Shown: positions 10,548 to 22,865, numbered from the stretch's first letter. The stretch: DNA of 64,000 bases from Synechococcus sp. PCC 6312 (GCF_000316685.1 NC_019680.1:2985407-3049406), one strand, 5' to 3'. Notes: a model not told the origin generated them from the sequence alone. Made by a program: numbers and translations.

Positions 10548-10627
10548 TGCCAAAAACCTCCCTGAGTAACTTTAATTTCCACAAAATACTAGGCATCAAC
10601 CCAGACCTGCTAAATACGGTAACACTT

Positions 10628-10951
10628 CTAGGGCTTGGTTTTGACAGTCACCGGGCCATTCACTTTGGTTTGACAAGCAAGACGAAAGGACTCTGGTTTT
10701 TTCTTGAGCTTGCGGTTTTCCACCGGGGTACGCTCCGAGAGATTTTCCATGCCCTCGACAATTTCCACAATGCAAGTCCCACATTGTCCATAACCATTAC
10801 AATTCATTAACTTACCTTTCAAAGTGTAAAGATCGATCCCCGCTTCTAAGGCTCGTAAACGCAGATTTGCCCCAGTAGCGGCGACAACTTCTTTGCCTTC
10901 TTTAACAAACGTAATATTGGTCACACGGACATCCTCAATCGTACTTGCCAT
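10628..10951 (-). CDS. 2Fe-2S ferredoxin
   Basis: Small electron carrier of 107 residues with a plant-type 2Fe-2S fold. The cluster ligands appear as [10 protein letters not shown] followed by a fourth cysteine in FRLACQTKV. The spacing differs from photosynthetic PetF (CxxxxCxxC with a longer loop) and is close to the minor cyanobacterial ferredoxins found near psbB. Its basic C-terminus ends [12 protein letters not shown]. It is transcribed ahead of psbM, 80 bp upstream, and divergent from psbB. Redox partner unknown. Confidence 0.88.
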   Translation of the reverse strand: MASTIEDVRVTNITFVKEGKEVVAATGANLRLRALEAGIDLYTLKGKLMNCNGYGQCGTCIVEIVEGMENLSERTPVENRKLKKKPESFRLACQTKVNGPVTVKTKP

Positions 10952-11242
10952 AGGGTCTAATGCTAGTTACACTTCTTTATACATTCTCATTCTGGCAGAA
11001 AACTCCTTGGGTATTGGCTATATTGCGGTTAGGTTGACAGCTAACTCAGCGTTAGAGCAAATGCACAGTTCCCCGTACCTCTTGTTTCAAGAGCGATGAG
11101 TGGATTGGATAGCTCCGGCCCGGCCTGTTGCGTCTGACCTGTGATAGCAGTCCCGAATGAGTCTTGATTGCTGAAAATTGCTGGTAGATAATAAAAATTC
11201 ATCATGCAAACCCTTAAGTTTTGTATAGGAGGCCTGTAGTCA

Positions 11243-12775
11243 ATGGGACTACCCTGGTATCGCGTTCATACGGTGCTGATCAATGATCCAGGCCGGTTAA
11301 TTGCCACCCACCTGATGCATACAGCCCTCGTTGCAGGTTGGGCCGGCTCGATGGCTTTATACGAATTAGCCATTTTTGATCCAAGTGATCCTATCCTCAA
11401 CCCCATGTGGCGGCAAGGGATGTTTGTTCTGCCCTTCATGACTCGTTTGGGTGTGTCTGGATCTTGGGCAGGTTGGAGTATTACGGGCGAAACCGGCCTT
11501 AACCCTGGTTTCTGGAGCTATGAAGGGGTTGCTATTGCCCATATTGTCCTTTCGGGCTTGCTGTTCCTGGCGGCTTGTTGGCACTGGGTCTATTGGGATT
11601 TGGAACTCTTCCGCGACCCTCGCACGGGAGAGCCAGCCCTCGACTTGCCAAAAATGTTTGGGATTCACTTGTTTTTGTCTGGTTTACTCTGTTTCAGCTT
11701 TGGTGCTTTTCACTTAACAGGATTGTTCGGGCCTGGGATGTGGGTTTCGGATCCCTACGGTTTGACCGGAAGTATTCAACCCGTTGCCCCGGCCTGGGGG
11801 CCTGAAGGCTTTAACCCCTTTAATCCAGGGGGAATTGTTGCCCACCACATTGCCGCCGGGATTGTTGGGATTATTGCTGGGTTATTCCACTTGATTGTCC
11901 GCCCGCCCCAACGCCTCTACAAAGCCTTGCGGATGGGGAATATTGAAACCGTTCTCTCGAGTAGTATTGCCGCCGTCTTCTTTGCGGCCTTTGTCGTCGC
12001 GGGAACCATGTGGTATGGCAGTGCCGCAACGCCGATTGAACTGTTTGGGCCGACTCGCTACCAGTGGGATAGCTCTTACTTCCAACAGGAAATTAACCGC
12101 CGGGTGCAAACCTCTTTGGCCAATGGGGCAACGGAAGCCCAGGCCTGGTCTGCCATTCCCGAAAAGTTAGCCTTCTATGACTACATCGGGAATAACCCTG
12201 CCAAAGGGGGTCTGTTCCGGGTTGGAGCCATGAATAGTGGCGATGGCATTGCGCGGGGTTGGGATGGTCATCCTGTCTTCCGTAACAAAGCGGGTGAAGA
12301 ACTCTATGTCCGCCGGATGCCGAACTTCTTTGAAAACTTCCCGGTGATTTTGACCGATAAAGATGGCGTGGTTAAAGCTGACATTCCTTTCCGACGGGCT
12401 GAGTCAAAATATAGCTTTGAGCAGCAAGGTGTCACGGTTAGCTACTACGGTGGTGCATTGAGTGGACAAACCTTCAGTGATGCCAACACGGTGAAAAAAG
12501 CCGCTCGCCGGGCCCAGTTGGGTGAGGCCTTTGAATTTGACCAAGAAACCCTCAACTCTGATGGGATTTTCCGCACCAGTCCGCGGGGTTGGTTTACCTT
12601 CGGTCATGCGGTCTTTGCGTTGCTCTTTTTCTTTGGTCACATTTGGCATGGAGCACGGACACTGTTCCGGGATGTCTTCTCCGGGATTGATCCAGAACTT
12701 TCTGCCGAACAAGTGGAATGGGGCTTCTACCAAAAACTGGGAGATGTCAGCACCCGCCGCAAAGAACCTATTTAA
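11243..12775 (+). CDS. psbB: photosystem II CP47 chlorophyll apoprotein
   Basis: Core antenna protein of photosystem II with six transmembrane helices binding chlorophyll a. The translation opens [19 protein letters not shown] and has the large lumenal loop (about residues 260-440) between helices 5 and 6, with conserved His pairs such as [19 protein letters not shown]. At 510 residues it is full length. A perfect AGGAGG ribosome binding site is at 11227-11232. psbT follows at once, and a terminator closes the pair. Confidence 0.98.
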   Translation: MGLPWYRVHTVLINDPGRLIATHLMHTALVAGWAGSMALYELAIFDPSDPILNPMWRQGMFVLPFMTRLGVSGSWAGWSITGETGLNPGFWSYEGVAIAHIVLSGLLFLAACWHWVYWDLELFRDPRTGEPALDLPKMFGIHLFLSGLLCFSFGAFHLTGLFGPGMWVSDPYGLTGSIQPVAPAWGPEGFNPFNPGGIVAHHIAAGIVGIIAGLFHLIVRPPQRLYKALRMGNIETVLSSSIAAVFFAAFVVAGTMWYGSAATPIELFGPTRYQWDSSYFQQEINRRVQTSLANGATEAQAWSAIPEKLAFYDYIGNNPAKGGLFRVGAMNSGDGIARGWDGHPVFRNKAGEELYVRRMPNFFENFPVILTDKDGVVKADIPFRRAESKYSFEQQGVTVSYYGGALSGQTFSDANTVKKAARRAQLGEAFEFDQETLNSDGIFRTSPRGWFTFGHAVFALLFFFGHIWHGARTLFRDVFSGIDPELSAEQVEWGFYQKLGDVSTRRKEPI

Positions 12776-12796
12776 TCCTCACCAGCGAGTTTAACT

Positions 12797-12895
12797 ATGG
12801 AAAGCATTGCTTACGTCTTTATTTTTGCCTGCATCATTGGCTTATTCTTCTTTGCAATTTTCTTCCGGGAACCCCCGCGGATTACCAAAAAGTAA
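12797..12895 (+). CDS. psbT: photosystem II reaction centre protein T
   Basis: Encodes a 32-residue one-helix photosystem II subunit, MESIAYVFIFACIIGLFFFA then a basic tail ending PPRITKK. It starts 21 bp after the psbB stop, the usual psbB-psbT order in cyanobacteria and chloroplasts. PsbT helps stabilise the photosystem II dimer and its repair. Too short for most gene finders but unmistakable. Confidence 0.96.
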   Translation: MESIAYVFIFACIIGLFFFAIFFREPPRITKK

Positions 12896-12970
12896 GAGGG
12901 TTTAACTCCAGGGCCTGGGTTCCTTAAGTCAGGTTCGGGTTACAGGCAAGCTGAACTAAATTATCTTGGC

Positions 12971-13002
12971 AATAGTCATTCTTACGGGAGTGGCTATTTT
13001 TT
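12971..13002 (+). terminator. rho-independent terminator of psbB-psbT
   Basis: An 11-bp stem with G-U pairs, AATAGTCATTC / GAGTGGCTATT, with loop TTACGG, runs into a T-rich tail. It lies 75 bp after the psbT stop. Confidence 0.8.
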
Positions 13003-13014
13003 ATGGGTTAAATT

Positions 13015-13530
13015 TCAAAACTCTGAACCAGGCCCCAACCCTAAGCCGATACCCTCAAGACACTTTTTTTGTTCGCTAATCATGGTGGTCAAACTGTCTG
13101 CATCAGGATGATCCCAGCCCAGAAGGTGTAAAAAGCCGTGGGAGGCTAACCAGGCCAGTTCGGTTAATAATTCATGGCCCTGGGCCTGGGCTTGCTGGGT
13201 TGCGGTTGTCAGAGAAATAACAATATCCCCGAGATAGACCGGTTCGGTTGGCTCATCAAAGACAGGGAATTCTACCTCTGAAGCAGCAAAAGCTAATACA
13301 TCAGTTGGTCGATCAATCTTGCGATACTGGGTATTTAAGGCCTGAATTTCAGCATCATCCGTCAGCCGCAGGGTTAACTCATAGTCTCCAGACTCAGGCA
13401 TCAACAACTCTGACCATCGCTGAAACCAGGCCTGCCATTGGTCTGAGTTAATAATTTCTGGCTCAACATTGAGGGTGTCCCCAACTTGCAGACAGAGTTC
13501 TACCCGCGGCGAAATTGAACGGATATTCAT
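13015..13530 (-). CDS. ybeY: endoribonuclease YbeY, rRNA maturation factor
   Basis: Zinc-dependent single-strand RNase for 16S rRNA 3'-end processing and ribosome quality control. The metal-binding motif is seen as HGFLHLLGWDHPD. The N-terminal half has the family pattern LTLRLTDDAEIQALNTQYR and PTDVLAF. Length 171 is normal. Its ATG overlaps the stop of the upstream DUF3285 gene by one base (TAATG at 13528-13532), so the two are translationally coupled. Confidence 0.95.
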   Translation of the reverse strand: MNIRSISPRVELCLQVGDTLNVEPEIINSDQWQAWFQRWSELLMPESGDYELTLRLTDDAEIQALNTQYRKIDRPTDVLAFAASEVEFPVFDEPTEPVYLGDIVISLTTATQQAQAQGHELLTELAWLASHGFLHLLGWDHPDADSLTTMISEQKKCLEGIGLGLGPGSEF

Positions 13531-13751
13531 TAGCGCGTCAAATAGGCCAGGCCAATCAAAACACCCAATAAGCCAATGGTTGTTAGGGCAAAGTGCTTCA
13601 GGGATGTTCCAGATTTTTTCACCATATTCCGCATGGCCAACTTCACATAACTATCTGGGGGGGGAGGTTGGGGAGCGGGACTATCCACAGCAGGCTCTAG
13701 GCTGTCGGGGGACTGATCCTCGGGCAAATTAGTAGTCACATCAATCTCCAA
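13530..13751 (-). CDS. DUF3285 family small membrane protein
   Basis: A 73-residue protein with an acidic, Pro-rich N-terminus (residues 1-33), the conserved block SYVKLAMRNMVKKSGTSLKHF, and one C-terminal transmembrane helix (LLGVLIGLAYLTR). This matches the cyanobacterial DUF3285 family as I remember it, which commonly precedes ybeY. It is coupled to ybeY through a TAATG overlap. Function unknown; the pairing suggests a link to ribosome or membrane biogenesis, which is inference only. Confidence 0.8.
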   Translation of the reverse strand: MEIDVTTNLPEDQSPDSLEPAVDSPAPQPPPPDSYVKLAMRNMVKKSGTSLKHFALTTIGLLGVLIGLAYLTR

Positions 13752-13855
13752 AATGTAAAAAAAGACCTGTCTTAGTTCAGTGTCGTGACAAAAATTAATC
13801 CTTTCCTATTCTAGGGCTTGAAATCGTCCATTCCGGCAGATATAACTGGGGTGGC

Positions 13856-14866
13856 CTACTTTCCCTGTCCCTCCTTCACCATCCGCTCAATGGTCATGGC
13901 CCGTAGGAAGGGATCTGGTCCTTCAGGAAAAACTTCATAAAAATCATTGCCCGGTAAGCGCATGAGTTGAATGTAGTCTTTATCGTTCTGGATGAGATAT
14001 ATTCCTGGTGGCCAGGCCTTGGCGCTTTTGACAGGCATCGGTAGCTCTTGATGATGAGTGCCATCAGAAACATAGCGAATGACTTGAAAGGTTGGCCGAT
14101 AAATGACCCGATCTTTACCCGTTTCAGCATCTCGAATTTTCCGGAAAATAATTCGGTCAAGCACACGGGGAACAATTTCCGTTTCACTGCCCCCTTGTTG
14201 CAGGTTTAACTCAATAAAAACATCCTCTAAGGTTTTTTCTTGAAATGGATTAGTCGGCTCCAAGGCAGACTGAACTGCTGCTTCGGCCGCGATGAGGGGT
14301 TCTGGCTCTGGTGCTGGCGTTTCTGTTTGCTTTTGCTTCATCCGGCTGAGAATATCTTCCAAGTAGGTCAGTTCAACAGCCGTAATTTTGCCATAACTTA
14401 GTAACCAAGTCTGTAAACTAACTGCCACGGAGGGTTCCAGGCCTTGGATGAATTTTTTAAGATTTAACTCCTCAAATCGAATAGACTTTAGGAACAGTTC
14501 TGTTTGTCCCAAAATCATGGAAAAATCCATCAATTCCATTCTTTTCCCGCTGGGGTAGAGATCTCGAATATCCAAATTAATTTGAATTGGGTGAGTGGAA
14601 ATTTGATAGATCATGTCATAGAGCCAGTCTAGGGTAACAATCTCCTGATCAATCATCCAAAGAGTGAGATTAAACGCAGTTTGGGCATCTACTTCCCGAG
14701 CGAGATATTTGAGAATAACTTGATGGGGATCGACTTGCAGTAACTCAAGAAAAAACTCTAACTGCTCTGTCTTGAGAGTTAATTGAGAATAGGATTTAAT
14801 TTTCTTGAAAACAGCCTGATCCCGTGGCGAGAGTTGGGCAAAGGCTCGTTGTTCATTACCAAACAT
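13856..14866 (-). CDS. protein of unknown function, probably soluble
   Basis: I do not recognise this 336-residue protein. Residues 1-170 look all-helical (short helices such as ELLQVDPHQVILKYLARE). A low-complexity Pro/Glu linker lies near 180-215. A C-terminal module of about 120 residues contains repeated aromatic and charged segments (RDAETGKDRVIYRPTFQVIRY, PPGIYLIQNDKDYIQLMRL). There is no signal peptide or membrane helix. ATG start, transcribed away from the FHA gene. The layout suggests an adaptor rather than an enzyme. Confidence 0.6.
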   Translation of the reverse strand: MFGNEQRAFAQLSPRDQAVFKKIKSYSQLTLKTEQLEFFLELLQVDPHQVILKYLAREVDAQTAFNLTLWMIDQEIVTLDWLYDMIYQISTHPIQINLDIRDLYPSGKRMELMDFSMILGQTELFLKSIRFEELNLKKFIQGLEPSVAVSLQTWLLSYGKITAVELTYLEDILSRMKQKQTETPAPEPEPLIAAEAAVQSALEPTNPFQEKTLEDVFIELNLQQGGSETEIVPRVLDRIIFRKIRDAETGKDRVIYRPTFQVIRYVSDGTHHQELPMPVKSAKAWPPGIYLIQNDKDYIQLMRLPGNDFYEVFPEGPDPFLRAMTIERMVKEGQGK

Positions 14867-15277
14867 TGTGGTAGCTCACTGGGCTATTTTGTGATGACTG
14901 AAGCCAGGACTGTTTTCACAACCAGAGATGATAAAGTGATCATCCTGATGAGTCTGGAATTAACAGGGTGAATCGAGCCAGACCACTGGCAACATCAAGG
15001 TCGGCTTAGGAGGGCAGGGGCTAGTCAGCCAAATAGAAAACTATTGAATGTTATCCTACCCTGAAGTACCCTGCTTGATAGCAATTCTTTGTGCTTATTC
15101 ACGTTCCTTATGTTCGGTCTAGGGGGGCAATTTCTCCCTCAACCTGGTAACAATTATTAACTCAGTGATCAAGATCACCGCCATGCCCTATTTTCATAGC
15201 CGAGAGTAGGGGTAATGAGGTTAGCTGCCAGGGGACTTTATAGATTCTGGCCTGGACATTGCGGGGAAGAAGCATCA
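14867..15277. other. divergent intergenic region
   Basis: 411 bp between the divergent unknown gene and the FHA gene, taking 15278 as the FHA start. It holds a CRP-like palindrome at 15165-15178 (listed separately). No RNA gene seen. Confidence 0.5.
15165..15178. promoter_or_regulatory. candidate CRP-family operator
   Basis: GTGATCAAGATCAC fits the GTGA-N6-TCAC core recognised by CRP-type regulators, including cyanobacterial cAMP receptor proteins. It lies about 100 bp upstream of the preferred FHA start. It rests on one sequence match, so it is tentative. Confidence 0.35.
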
Positions 15278-16051
15278 ATGAATAAAGATCAAGACGAACG
15301 CCATGTTCTGATTATTAATGGTTTGCAAGGTCGCCAGGCCATTGCCCTAGAAGCGGCTGCCTATTCCGTGGGTCGAGATTTAACCAACGCCATTGTTTTA
15401 GACTTTGACACCGTATCCCGACAACATGCCATCTTGCTCCGGGTTCCAGTTCCTGGCACGAATCAATACCGTTATCGCCTAGTAGATGGCAATGCCGATG
15501 GTAAACCTAGCACCAATGGCACATTCATTAATGGTAAGCGCTGTCTGAGTGAGCAATTAAATCATGGGGATACGATTCTATTTGGGCGGAAAATTAAGGC
15601 AGCTTATTTGACTGTGGCCATGGCTGAAAATGAGTTTAGTAGCTATTTGGAATCCATCGCCTACCAAAGCATCAAATCCCAAACCCTTAGTCCGAAAGAA
15701 ACCTTGGTTGGTACAGAGTTTTCCGGGGAACAACTGGCTCAGGAATTAAATAAACGCACCAAGGATGTTGAGTTTCAGCCTTTGGTGGCAGGCCCGATCA
15801 AAAATTCTGAGCCGGGTAGTCTGGTTGGGGAAACTACGGGACAGTTGGTGACAGAAAAAGCTGCCCCAGAGAGCAACACCTTGAAGGCAACGGTTCACGA
15901 ACATGGCTTGGATCCGGCCCAACGGCTAGGTTTACAGCGAACTGTGGCGGCTGTTGTGGTTGTGTTAGCCCTAGTGACAGGGATAGGACTCTATATCCAT
16001 TCTCAGCAACCGCAGCCCGGCCTGGAAAACTCACCTACCCAAGCCCCATAA
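15278..16051 (+). CDS. FHA domain protein with C-terminal membrane anchor
   Basis: Binds phosphothreonine peptides through an FHA domain at about residues 10-110 (YSVGRDLTNAIVLDFDTVSRQHAILL, split by a loop, then STNGTFINGKR). A linker of about 100 residues follows, then a transmembrane helix (AAVVVVLALVTGIGLYIHS) and a short Gln/Pro tail, so it is probably tethered to a membrane with the FHA domain in the cytoplasm. The frame is open from an ATG at 15215, but the added 21 residues look non-coding, and MNKDQDERHVLI fits the family start. It may be controlled by the CRP-like site upstream. Confidence 0.82.
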   Translation: MNKDQDERHVLIINGLQGRQAIALEAAAYSVGRDLTNAIVLDFDTVSRQHAILLRVPVPGTNQYRYRLVDGNADGKPSTNGTFINGKRCLSEQLNHGDTILFGRKIKAAYLTVAMAENEFSSYLESIAYQSIKSQTLSPKETLVGTEFSGEQLAQELNKRTKDVEFQPLVAGPIKNSEPGSLVGETTGQLVTEKAAPESNTLKATVHEHGLDPAQRLGLQRTVAAVVVVLALVTGIGLYIHSQQPQPGLENSPTQAP

Positions 16052-16217
16052 GTTCAAATCTCTGGCCGGTTTTATTCACACCCCCTTCATAAGGCTCGTG
16101 ACGATGCTCATTGTTCATAGGCAGCTACTTGTTTAACCATTGGCAGAATCTCTTGTCCAGAAAATATTGTTCTGATGCCCTAAAATTGAAGAGTAGCCCT
16201 TGGAATATGAACACCCT

Positions 16218-17603
16218 ATGTCTCGGATTAAATCCCTTTTAGCCATTGGCCAACCTGGAGATGCTGTCTGCGTAGAGGGCTGGGTGCGGACGAAGCGAGA
16301 GTTAAAAGACTTTGCCTTTCTGGAAGTTAACGATGGCTCTTCTTTATCTGGCCTACAAGTGGTGCTAACCCCGACCCTTCCGAACTATGAAGCTCTCATC
16401 AAACAAGTTAATACCGGGGCTGCGGTGTCCTGTGAAGGGGTACTAGTCGCATCTCAAGGGAAGAACCAACGCATTGAACTCCAGGCCCAGGCCCTGACAC
16501 TGTGGGGTGAAGCAGATCCGACTACCTATCCCCTCCAGAAAAAACGCCACAGCTTTGAGTTTCTTCGCACCTTGGGGCATTTACGCGGACGCACCAATAC
16601 CTTGGGGGCCATGTTTCGGGTTAGAAATGCCTGTGCAACGGCGATTCATCAGTTTTTCCAAGCGCGGGGGTTTCTCTGGGTCCATACACCGATCATTACC
16701 GCCAGTGATTGTGAAGGGGCCGGGGAAATGTTTGCGGTCACCAGCCTCAATTTACAAAACCTGCCCAAGCTCCCCAGTGGAAATATAGATTTTAGTCAAG
16801 ATTTTTTTGAACGGCCAGCCTATCTCACCGTTAGTGGGCAGTTGGAAGCCGAAATTATGGCGATGGCCTTTAGTAATGTCTATACCTTTGGGCCAACCTT
16901 TCGGGCTGAAAACTCCAATACCTCCCGCCATTTAGCCGAATTTTGGATGGTGGAGCCGGAGATGGCCTTTTGTGATCTGGACGGGGATATGGACTTAGCA
17001 GAGGATTTTCTCAAGTTTATTTTTCGCTATGTGCTTGACCATTGCCCAGAGGATATGCAGTTTTTCCAAGACCGGATTGACAAGACCGTGTTAGAGACGG
17101 CTGACCAAATTATCAACAATGAATTTGCCCGGATTACCTATACGGAAGCGGTGGCACTCTTAGAGAAATGTGGGCGGGTGTTTGAGTTTCCGGTCGAGTG
17201 GGGCCTGGATTTGCAATCGGAACATGAGCGATATTTAGCCGAGGACTATTTCAAAAAGCCAGTCATTGTCACGGACTATCCCGCTAAGATTAAAGCCTTT
17301 TATATGCGCCTTAGTGAGGATGGACAAACCGTGCGGGCGATGGATATTCTTGCGCCCAAGATTGGAGAGATTATTGGTGGTTCTCAACGGGAAGAACGCC
17401 TCGACATTCTCACCCAACGCATCCAGGCCCAGGGGTTAGACCCACAAACCTATTGGTGGTACTTAGATTTACGCCGCTATGGAACTGTGCCGCACGCGGG
17501 CTTTGGCCTGGGCTTTGAGCGATTGGTGCAGTTTATGACCGGGATGGATAATATTCGGGATGTGATTCCCTTTCCTCGCTTTCCAGGTAGTGCCGAGTTT
17601 TAG
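16218..17603 (+). CDS. asnS: asparaginyl-tRNA synthetase
   Basis: Class IIb synthetase that charges tRNA-Asn. The N-terminal OB-fold anticodon-binding domain spans about residues 1-105 ([22 protein letters not shown]). The catalytic domain has class II motif 2 ([22 protein letters not shown]) and motif 3 ([10 protein letters not shown]). AsnRS is favoured over AspRS by these active-site segments and the length of about 461. ATG at 16218 gives [11 protein letters not shown]; an in-frame TTG lies six codons upstream. Confidence 0.95.
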   Translation: MSRIKSLLAIGQPGDAVCVEGWVRTKRELKDFAFLEVNDGSSLSGLQVVLTPTLPNYEALIKQVNTGAAVSCEGVLVASQGKNQRIELQAQALTLWGEADPTTYPLQKKRHSFEFLRTLGHLRGRTNTLGAMFRVRNACATAIHQFFQARGFLWVHTPIITASDCEGAGEMFAVTSLNLQNLPKLPSGNIDFSQDFFERPAYLTVSGQLEAEIMAMAFSNVYTFGPTFRAENSNTSRHLAEFWMVEPEMAFCDLDGDMDLAEDFLKFIFRYVLDHCPEDMQFFQDRIDKTVLETADQIINNEFARITYTEAVALLEKCGRVFEFPVEWGLDLQSEHERYLAEDYFKKPVIVTDYPAKIKAFYMRLSEDGQTVRAMDILAPKIGEIIGGSQREERLDILTQRIQAQGLDPQTYWWYLDLRRYGTVPHAGFGLGFERLVQFMTGMDNIRDVIPFPRFPGSAEF

Positions 17604-17747
17604 CCTCAATTCGGACATTTGACGTTGATCATCACCACGCTACCCAACCCACTGAGTCAGCTTGATTCCGGGCATATTGACTGATTCGCGACCTCCCGGC
17701 AATCCTGAGGAGTCCCTGTCTAGTCGAGGTTTAAACAAGCACCTACC

Positions 17748-19685
17748 CTAAGAGGCCGTGGAAGTGTTGGTAAAGTCAGCAATCGGAATCGTGAAATGAA
17801 AGGAACTCCCTTGATCCCGTCCGGCTGATTCCGCCCAAATTGTCCCGCCGAGGTTCGTAATCACTTGCCGACAAATAGCGAGACCCAGGCCTGTTCCCCC
17901 GGCTGAACGTCTTAAAGCTCCCTCCTCCTGATAAAAGCGATCAAAAACTGCCTCCAAGCGATCCGGTTCAATCCCACGCCCCGTATCCGTGACCGTAATT
18001 TCCAACATTCCTGGGGCCTGGGGCTGGGCAGCAATCCGAATTTCCCCCGTTTGTTCTGTAAACTTACAGGCATTATCTAAAAGCTTCGAGAGCACCTCCA
18101 CCAACCATTCCCCATCGGCTCGGACAAGGGGCAACTCCTCCGGCAAGACCGTGACAATCTCTGGGAGTTCTTCTTTGGGGGTGCGCAAACTGGTCAACGC
18201 CAAATCAACAATTTCCTGCATCGGAATCGGCTCAGGATGCCACTGAACGCGGCCACTTTCCAATTGGGAGAGGGTGAGAAAATCCTGGATGAGTTTCCGC
18301 ATCCGTTCCGCATCGTTCAAGGCGGTAGAGAGCATGACCTGGCGCAATTCTAGGGGCATATCCGGCTCACTGGCCAAACTTTCTAGGCACACTTGAATGG
18401 TAGATAGAGGGGTTCGCAGTTCATGGCCGGTAATGGCAATTAAATTACTGCGGGTTCGGTCAAGGGCTTCTAATTGGCTGTTGAGGTCTTCCAAGTCGGC
18501 GTAGGATTCCGCTTGAATCAGAGCCACACCCACCTGAGTTGCGATGGCTTCCACCAAATCGACATCTGTTTCCGCCCAGGCCCTGCTCTCCTGCCGATGT
18601 AATTCCACCACCCCCAACAACCGCCCTTGGTACAGGACTGGAGCTAAGAGTAGGGCTTGAATCTGATGGGATTGGAGCAGGTCATGGTATTGGCTACGCT
18701 CTAGCAGACGGGGATCGCTAGGAACGGACTCCACGGTCACAGGACGCTGGCTACTGACTAACGTTTGAAACAGGGGATTTTGTTGTAGGGGCCAGGTATG
18801 GGCACGCAGGGAGCTAGCGGAGGAGAGGATATATTCGTGGTACAAACGGGTACTTAAATCACTGGCTTTACAGCGGTAAATTAAGCAGCGTTGACAGCCC
18901 ACGGCCCGGCCCAATTCCGTCACTGCAACTGCGAGGATCTGCTCTGGATCCAGAGAACAGCGAATCGCAGCCGTAATGGAGTTAATCAGGCGTTCTTTGC
19001 GTTCTTGAATCGAAATTTGTTTATAGGCCTTATTCTGCTTGTACTGGCCGGCCTGGAGATAGGTGACTAGACGATCCGCAAAGGGAGCTGGATCGCTGCC
19101 ATGACTGCTCTGGGTCAGATGATCCCCCACCCGCGCTAACCCTTGTTTCAGCTTCTTTTTCAGATGGGGGCAATAGTGCTGGATCCGCTCTAAGAGAATT
19201 TGGGCCGCAACAGCAGTCGTTTGACGCTCAAAAGTCCAAATCCCTTCAAAGCGGCGGGCCTGGTCGAGGTGGAGTTGCTGGGTATCCGCGAGGGCCTGGG
19301 GCGAGAGAGGGATTTCCCGACAGATTAAACAAGCGGCATAATCCCGACTAAGAGCCACCAAATGCCATTCTTGACTAAGGGCATCAGCAGGATCAAAGGC
19401 AACAGTTTCATAATGATCAGAACAATTAGTAAACTCGGTTTCCGGAGCGGCTAGGACATAAACTTGATCCGATTTACTGGCAATGCGCAAATACCGATGA
19501 GCTTCTTGGCGATAGAATCGTTCTCGCTGAAAGCTAGCAATGATTACTGGCGCGTCCTGCCCCGCTAACACCTGGTCTTCCATCGCGTGGGAGAGGGCCG
19601 TCAAGGAGGACTTGAAGTACATCTGCGGCCGCAAGTGGGGCTGGGCCTGGAGGAGTTCCTGCAACACAGATGTAGAAAGAGGCAT
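17748..19685 (-). CDS. DICT-GAF sensor histidine kinase
   Basis: Soluble two-component sensor of about 645 residues. The N-terminal DICT domain (about residues 1-150, MYFKSSLTALSHAMEDQVLAG) is a sensory module common in cyanobacteria and often linked to light or nucleotide signalling. A GAF domain spans about 235-400. The HisKA box has the phospho-acceptor in GHELRTPLSTIQ. HATPase motifs N (LLDNACKFTE), G1 (VTDTGRGIE) and G2 (GTGLGLAI) are intact. A TTG frame extends 12 codons further to 19721, but ATG at 19685 (MPLSTSVLQ) fits better. No response regulator is adjacent. It ends upstream of asnS on the opposite strand. Confidence 0.9.
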   Translation of the reverse strand: MPLSTSVLQELLQAQPHLRPQMYFKSSLTALSHAMEDQVLAGQDAPVIIASFQRERFYRQEAHRYLRIASKSDQVYVLAAPETEFTNCSDHYETVAFDPADALSQEWHLVALSRDYAACLICREIPLSPQALADTQQLHLDQARRFEGIWTFERQTTAVAAQILLERIQHYCPHLKKKLKQGLARVGDHLTQSSHGSDPAPFADRLVTYLQAGQYKQNKAYKQISIQERKERLINSITAAIRCSLDPEQILAVAVTELGRAVGCQRCLIYRCKASDLSTRLYHEYILSSASSLRAHTWPLQQNPLFQTLVSSQRPVTVESVPSDPRLLERSQYHDLLQSHQIQALLLAPVLYQGRLLGVVELHRQESRAWAETDVDLVEAIATQVGVALIQAESYADLEDLNSQLEALDRTRSNLIAITGHELRTPLSTIQVCLESLASEPDMPLELRQVMLSTALNDAERMRKLIQDFLTLSQLESGRVQWHPEPIPMQEIVDLALTSLRTPKEELPEIVTVLPEELPLVRADGEWLVEVLSKLLDNACKFTEQTGEIRIAAQPQAPGMLEITVTDTGRGIEPDRLEAVFDRFYQEEGALRRSAGGTGLGLAICRQVITNLGGTIWAESAGRDQGSSFHFTIPIADFTNTSTAS

Positions 19686-19774
19686 GGGTGATCTGACCCA
19701 ATCAAACAGTAGTGAACTCAAGCGGTTGCCATGGATTTTTCCATGGTATTTCCTAGACTACCGGATTTATGCCC

Positions 19775-20866
19775 TCAGGGCTGGGAACGGCGTTTTTGGA
19801 GGAAATCAGGAATGTCTAGCTTAGGCTTGTTGGTATCTGTAGCTGACAGGGAAATATTGGGGGGAGATGGGTTAGTCACCGTTGCGGAAATGGGACGGAT
19901 ATTTTTTTGCTTATTGATAGTTTTGGGCTCAATCCCCCCCGAAAACCCCGTCGCAATCACCGTTACCTTAATTTCCCCTTGGAGGGAATCATCGACAACT
20001 GCCCCAAAGATAATATTGGCATCTACATCCACCACTTCATAGATTACTTCAGCAGCGGCATTGACCTCATGGAGTGTCAAGTCAACCCCACCCCGGACGT
20101 TGAGGACAATTCCTCTGGCTCCTTCGATAGAGGATTCCAAGAGCGGCGAGGAAATGGCCGTAATGGCAGCTTCCCTGGCCCGAGACTTACCCGAGGCAAC
20201 CCCAATACCCATCATGGCGGAACCCGCATCGGCCATCACCGCTCGGACATCGGCAAAGTCCACATTAATCAGGCCGGGCAGGTTAATAATGTCTGAAATA
20301 CCCTGTACCCCTTGCCGTAAAACATCATCGGCCACTTGAAATGCTTCTTGGACGGTGGTTTGCTCCGAGATCACCGAGAGAATCTTATCGTTGGGAATGA
20401 CAATTAAAGTATCAACGCGACTTTGGAGAGCTTCGATTCCTTCTTCAGCCTGTTGACCCCGGCGGCGACCCTCAAACGTAAAAGGACGTGTCACCACTGC
20501 TACGGTTAAGGCTCCCTGCTCTTTGGCCACTTCGGCCACTACAGGCGCTGCTCCAGTCCCAGTTCCCCCTCCCATGCCACAGGTAATAAAGATTAGATCG
20601 GCATCTTTGAGGGCATTGGCTAGGTCTTCTCGAGATTCTTCAGCTGCTTTTTGTCCAATGGAAGGATTCCCCCCGGCTCCCAGGCCACGGGTCAGCTTAT
20701 TGCCCAGTTGTAAACATTGATGGGCTAAGGATTGGGACAGGGCCTGGGCATCGGTATTAACAGACCAAAATTCGACACCGGCAACCTGGCTACTAATCAT
20801 CCGGTTTACGGCATTTCCACCACCACCACCGACTCCAATTACTTTGATTTTGGCTGCATTTTCCAC
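19775..20866 (-). CDS. ftsZ: cell division protein FtsZ
   Basis: Tubulin-like GTPase that forms the Z ring. GTP-binding motifs are [13 protein letters not shown] near residue 13 and the tubulin signature GGGTGTG at 99-105. The T7 synergy loop and the C-terminal peptide [10 protein letters not shown], which binds membrane anchors, are present. GTG start at 20866 with an in-frame TAA two codons upstream, so there is no N-terminal extension, unlike many other cyanobacterial FtsZ proteins. The kinase gene lies just downstream on the same strand, with about 90 bp between. Confidence 0.96.
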   Translation of the reverse strand: MENAAKIKVIGVGGGGGNAVNRMISSQVAGVEFWSVNTDAQALSQSLAHQCLQLGNKLTRGLGAGGNPSIGQKAAEESREDLANALKDADLIFITCGMGGGTGTGAAPVVAEVAKEQGALTVAVVTRPFTFEGRRRGQQAEEGIEALQSRVDTLIVIPNDKILSVISEQTTVQEAFQVADDVLRQGVQGISDIINLPGLINVDFADVRAVMADAGSAMMGIGVASGKSRAREAAITAISSPLLESSIEGARGIVLNVRGGVDLTLHEVNAAAEVIYEVVDVDANIIFGAVVDDSLQGEIKVTVIATGFSGGIEPKTINKQKNIRPISATVTNPSPPNISLSATDTNKPKLDIPDFLQKRRSQP

Positions 20867-21082
20867 GAATTATTCCTAGCTCCCTACCACCGTCATTGCT
20901 GATTGGTTGTGGCGTATAACTTTGATCTGTAAACAAATTCACCGTTACTTAAACTTAAAATTGTCCCAGTGTCAAGATAAACACCGCCCTAATAACGCTC
21001 TATCTTAGGGGTAAATGGCAGATTTTGGCTGGTCTTCATCATCTGTAAAACAATATTTTTAGGTTTTTAGGTTGTGATTTCA

Positions 21083-21133
21083 AGAAAAATGGTAGGAAAG
21101 CCCTGAGATCATGACATCTCAGAATCTCCCACC
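21083..21133 (-). terminator. rho-independent terminator of petH
   Basis: Read on the minus strand: an outer GGTGGGA/TCCTACC stem with a G-U pair encloses an inner stem CTGAGAT/ATCTCAG, followed by ATTTTT. It lies about 50 bp past the petH stop. Confidence 0.7.
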
Positions 21134-21182
21134 ATTACTGCGGGGTTAGTAATTAGACGAGCTTGAGTTTGAGTCCCAGGCC

Positions 21183-22865
<1,683 letters not shown>

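Noticed and set aside
16052-16217. Possible tRNA T-arm (GTTCAAATC near 16052)
   Set aside because: Flanking bases do not pair, and there is no room for the rest of a tRNA.
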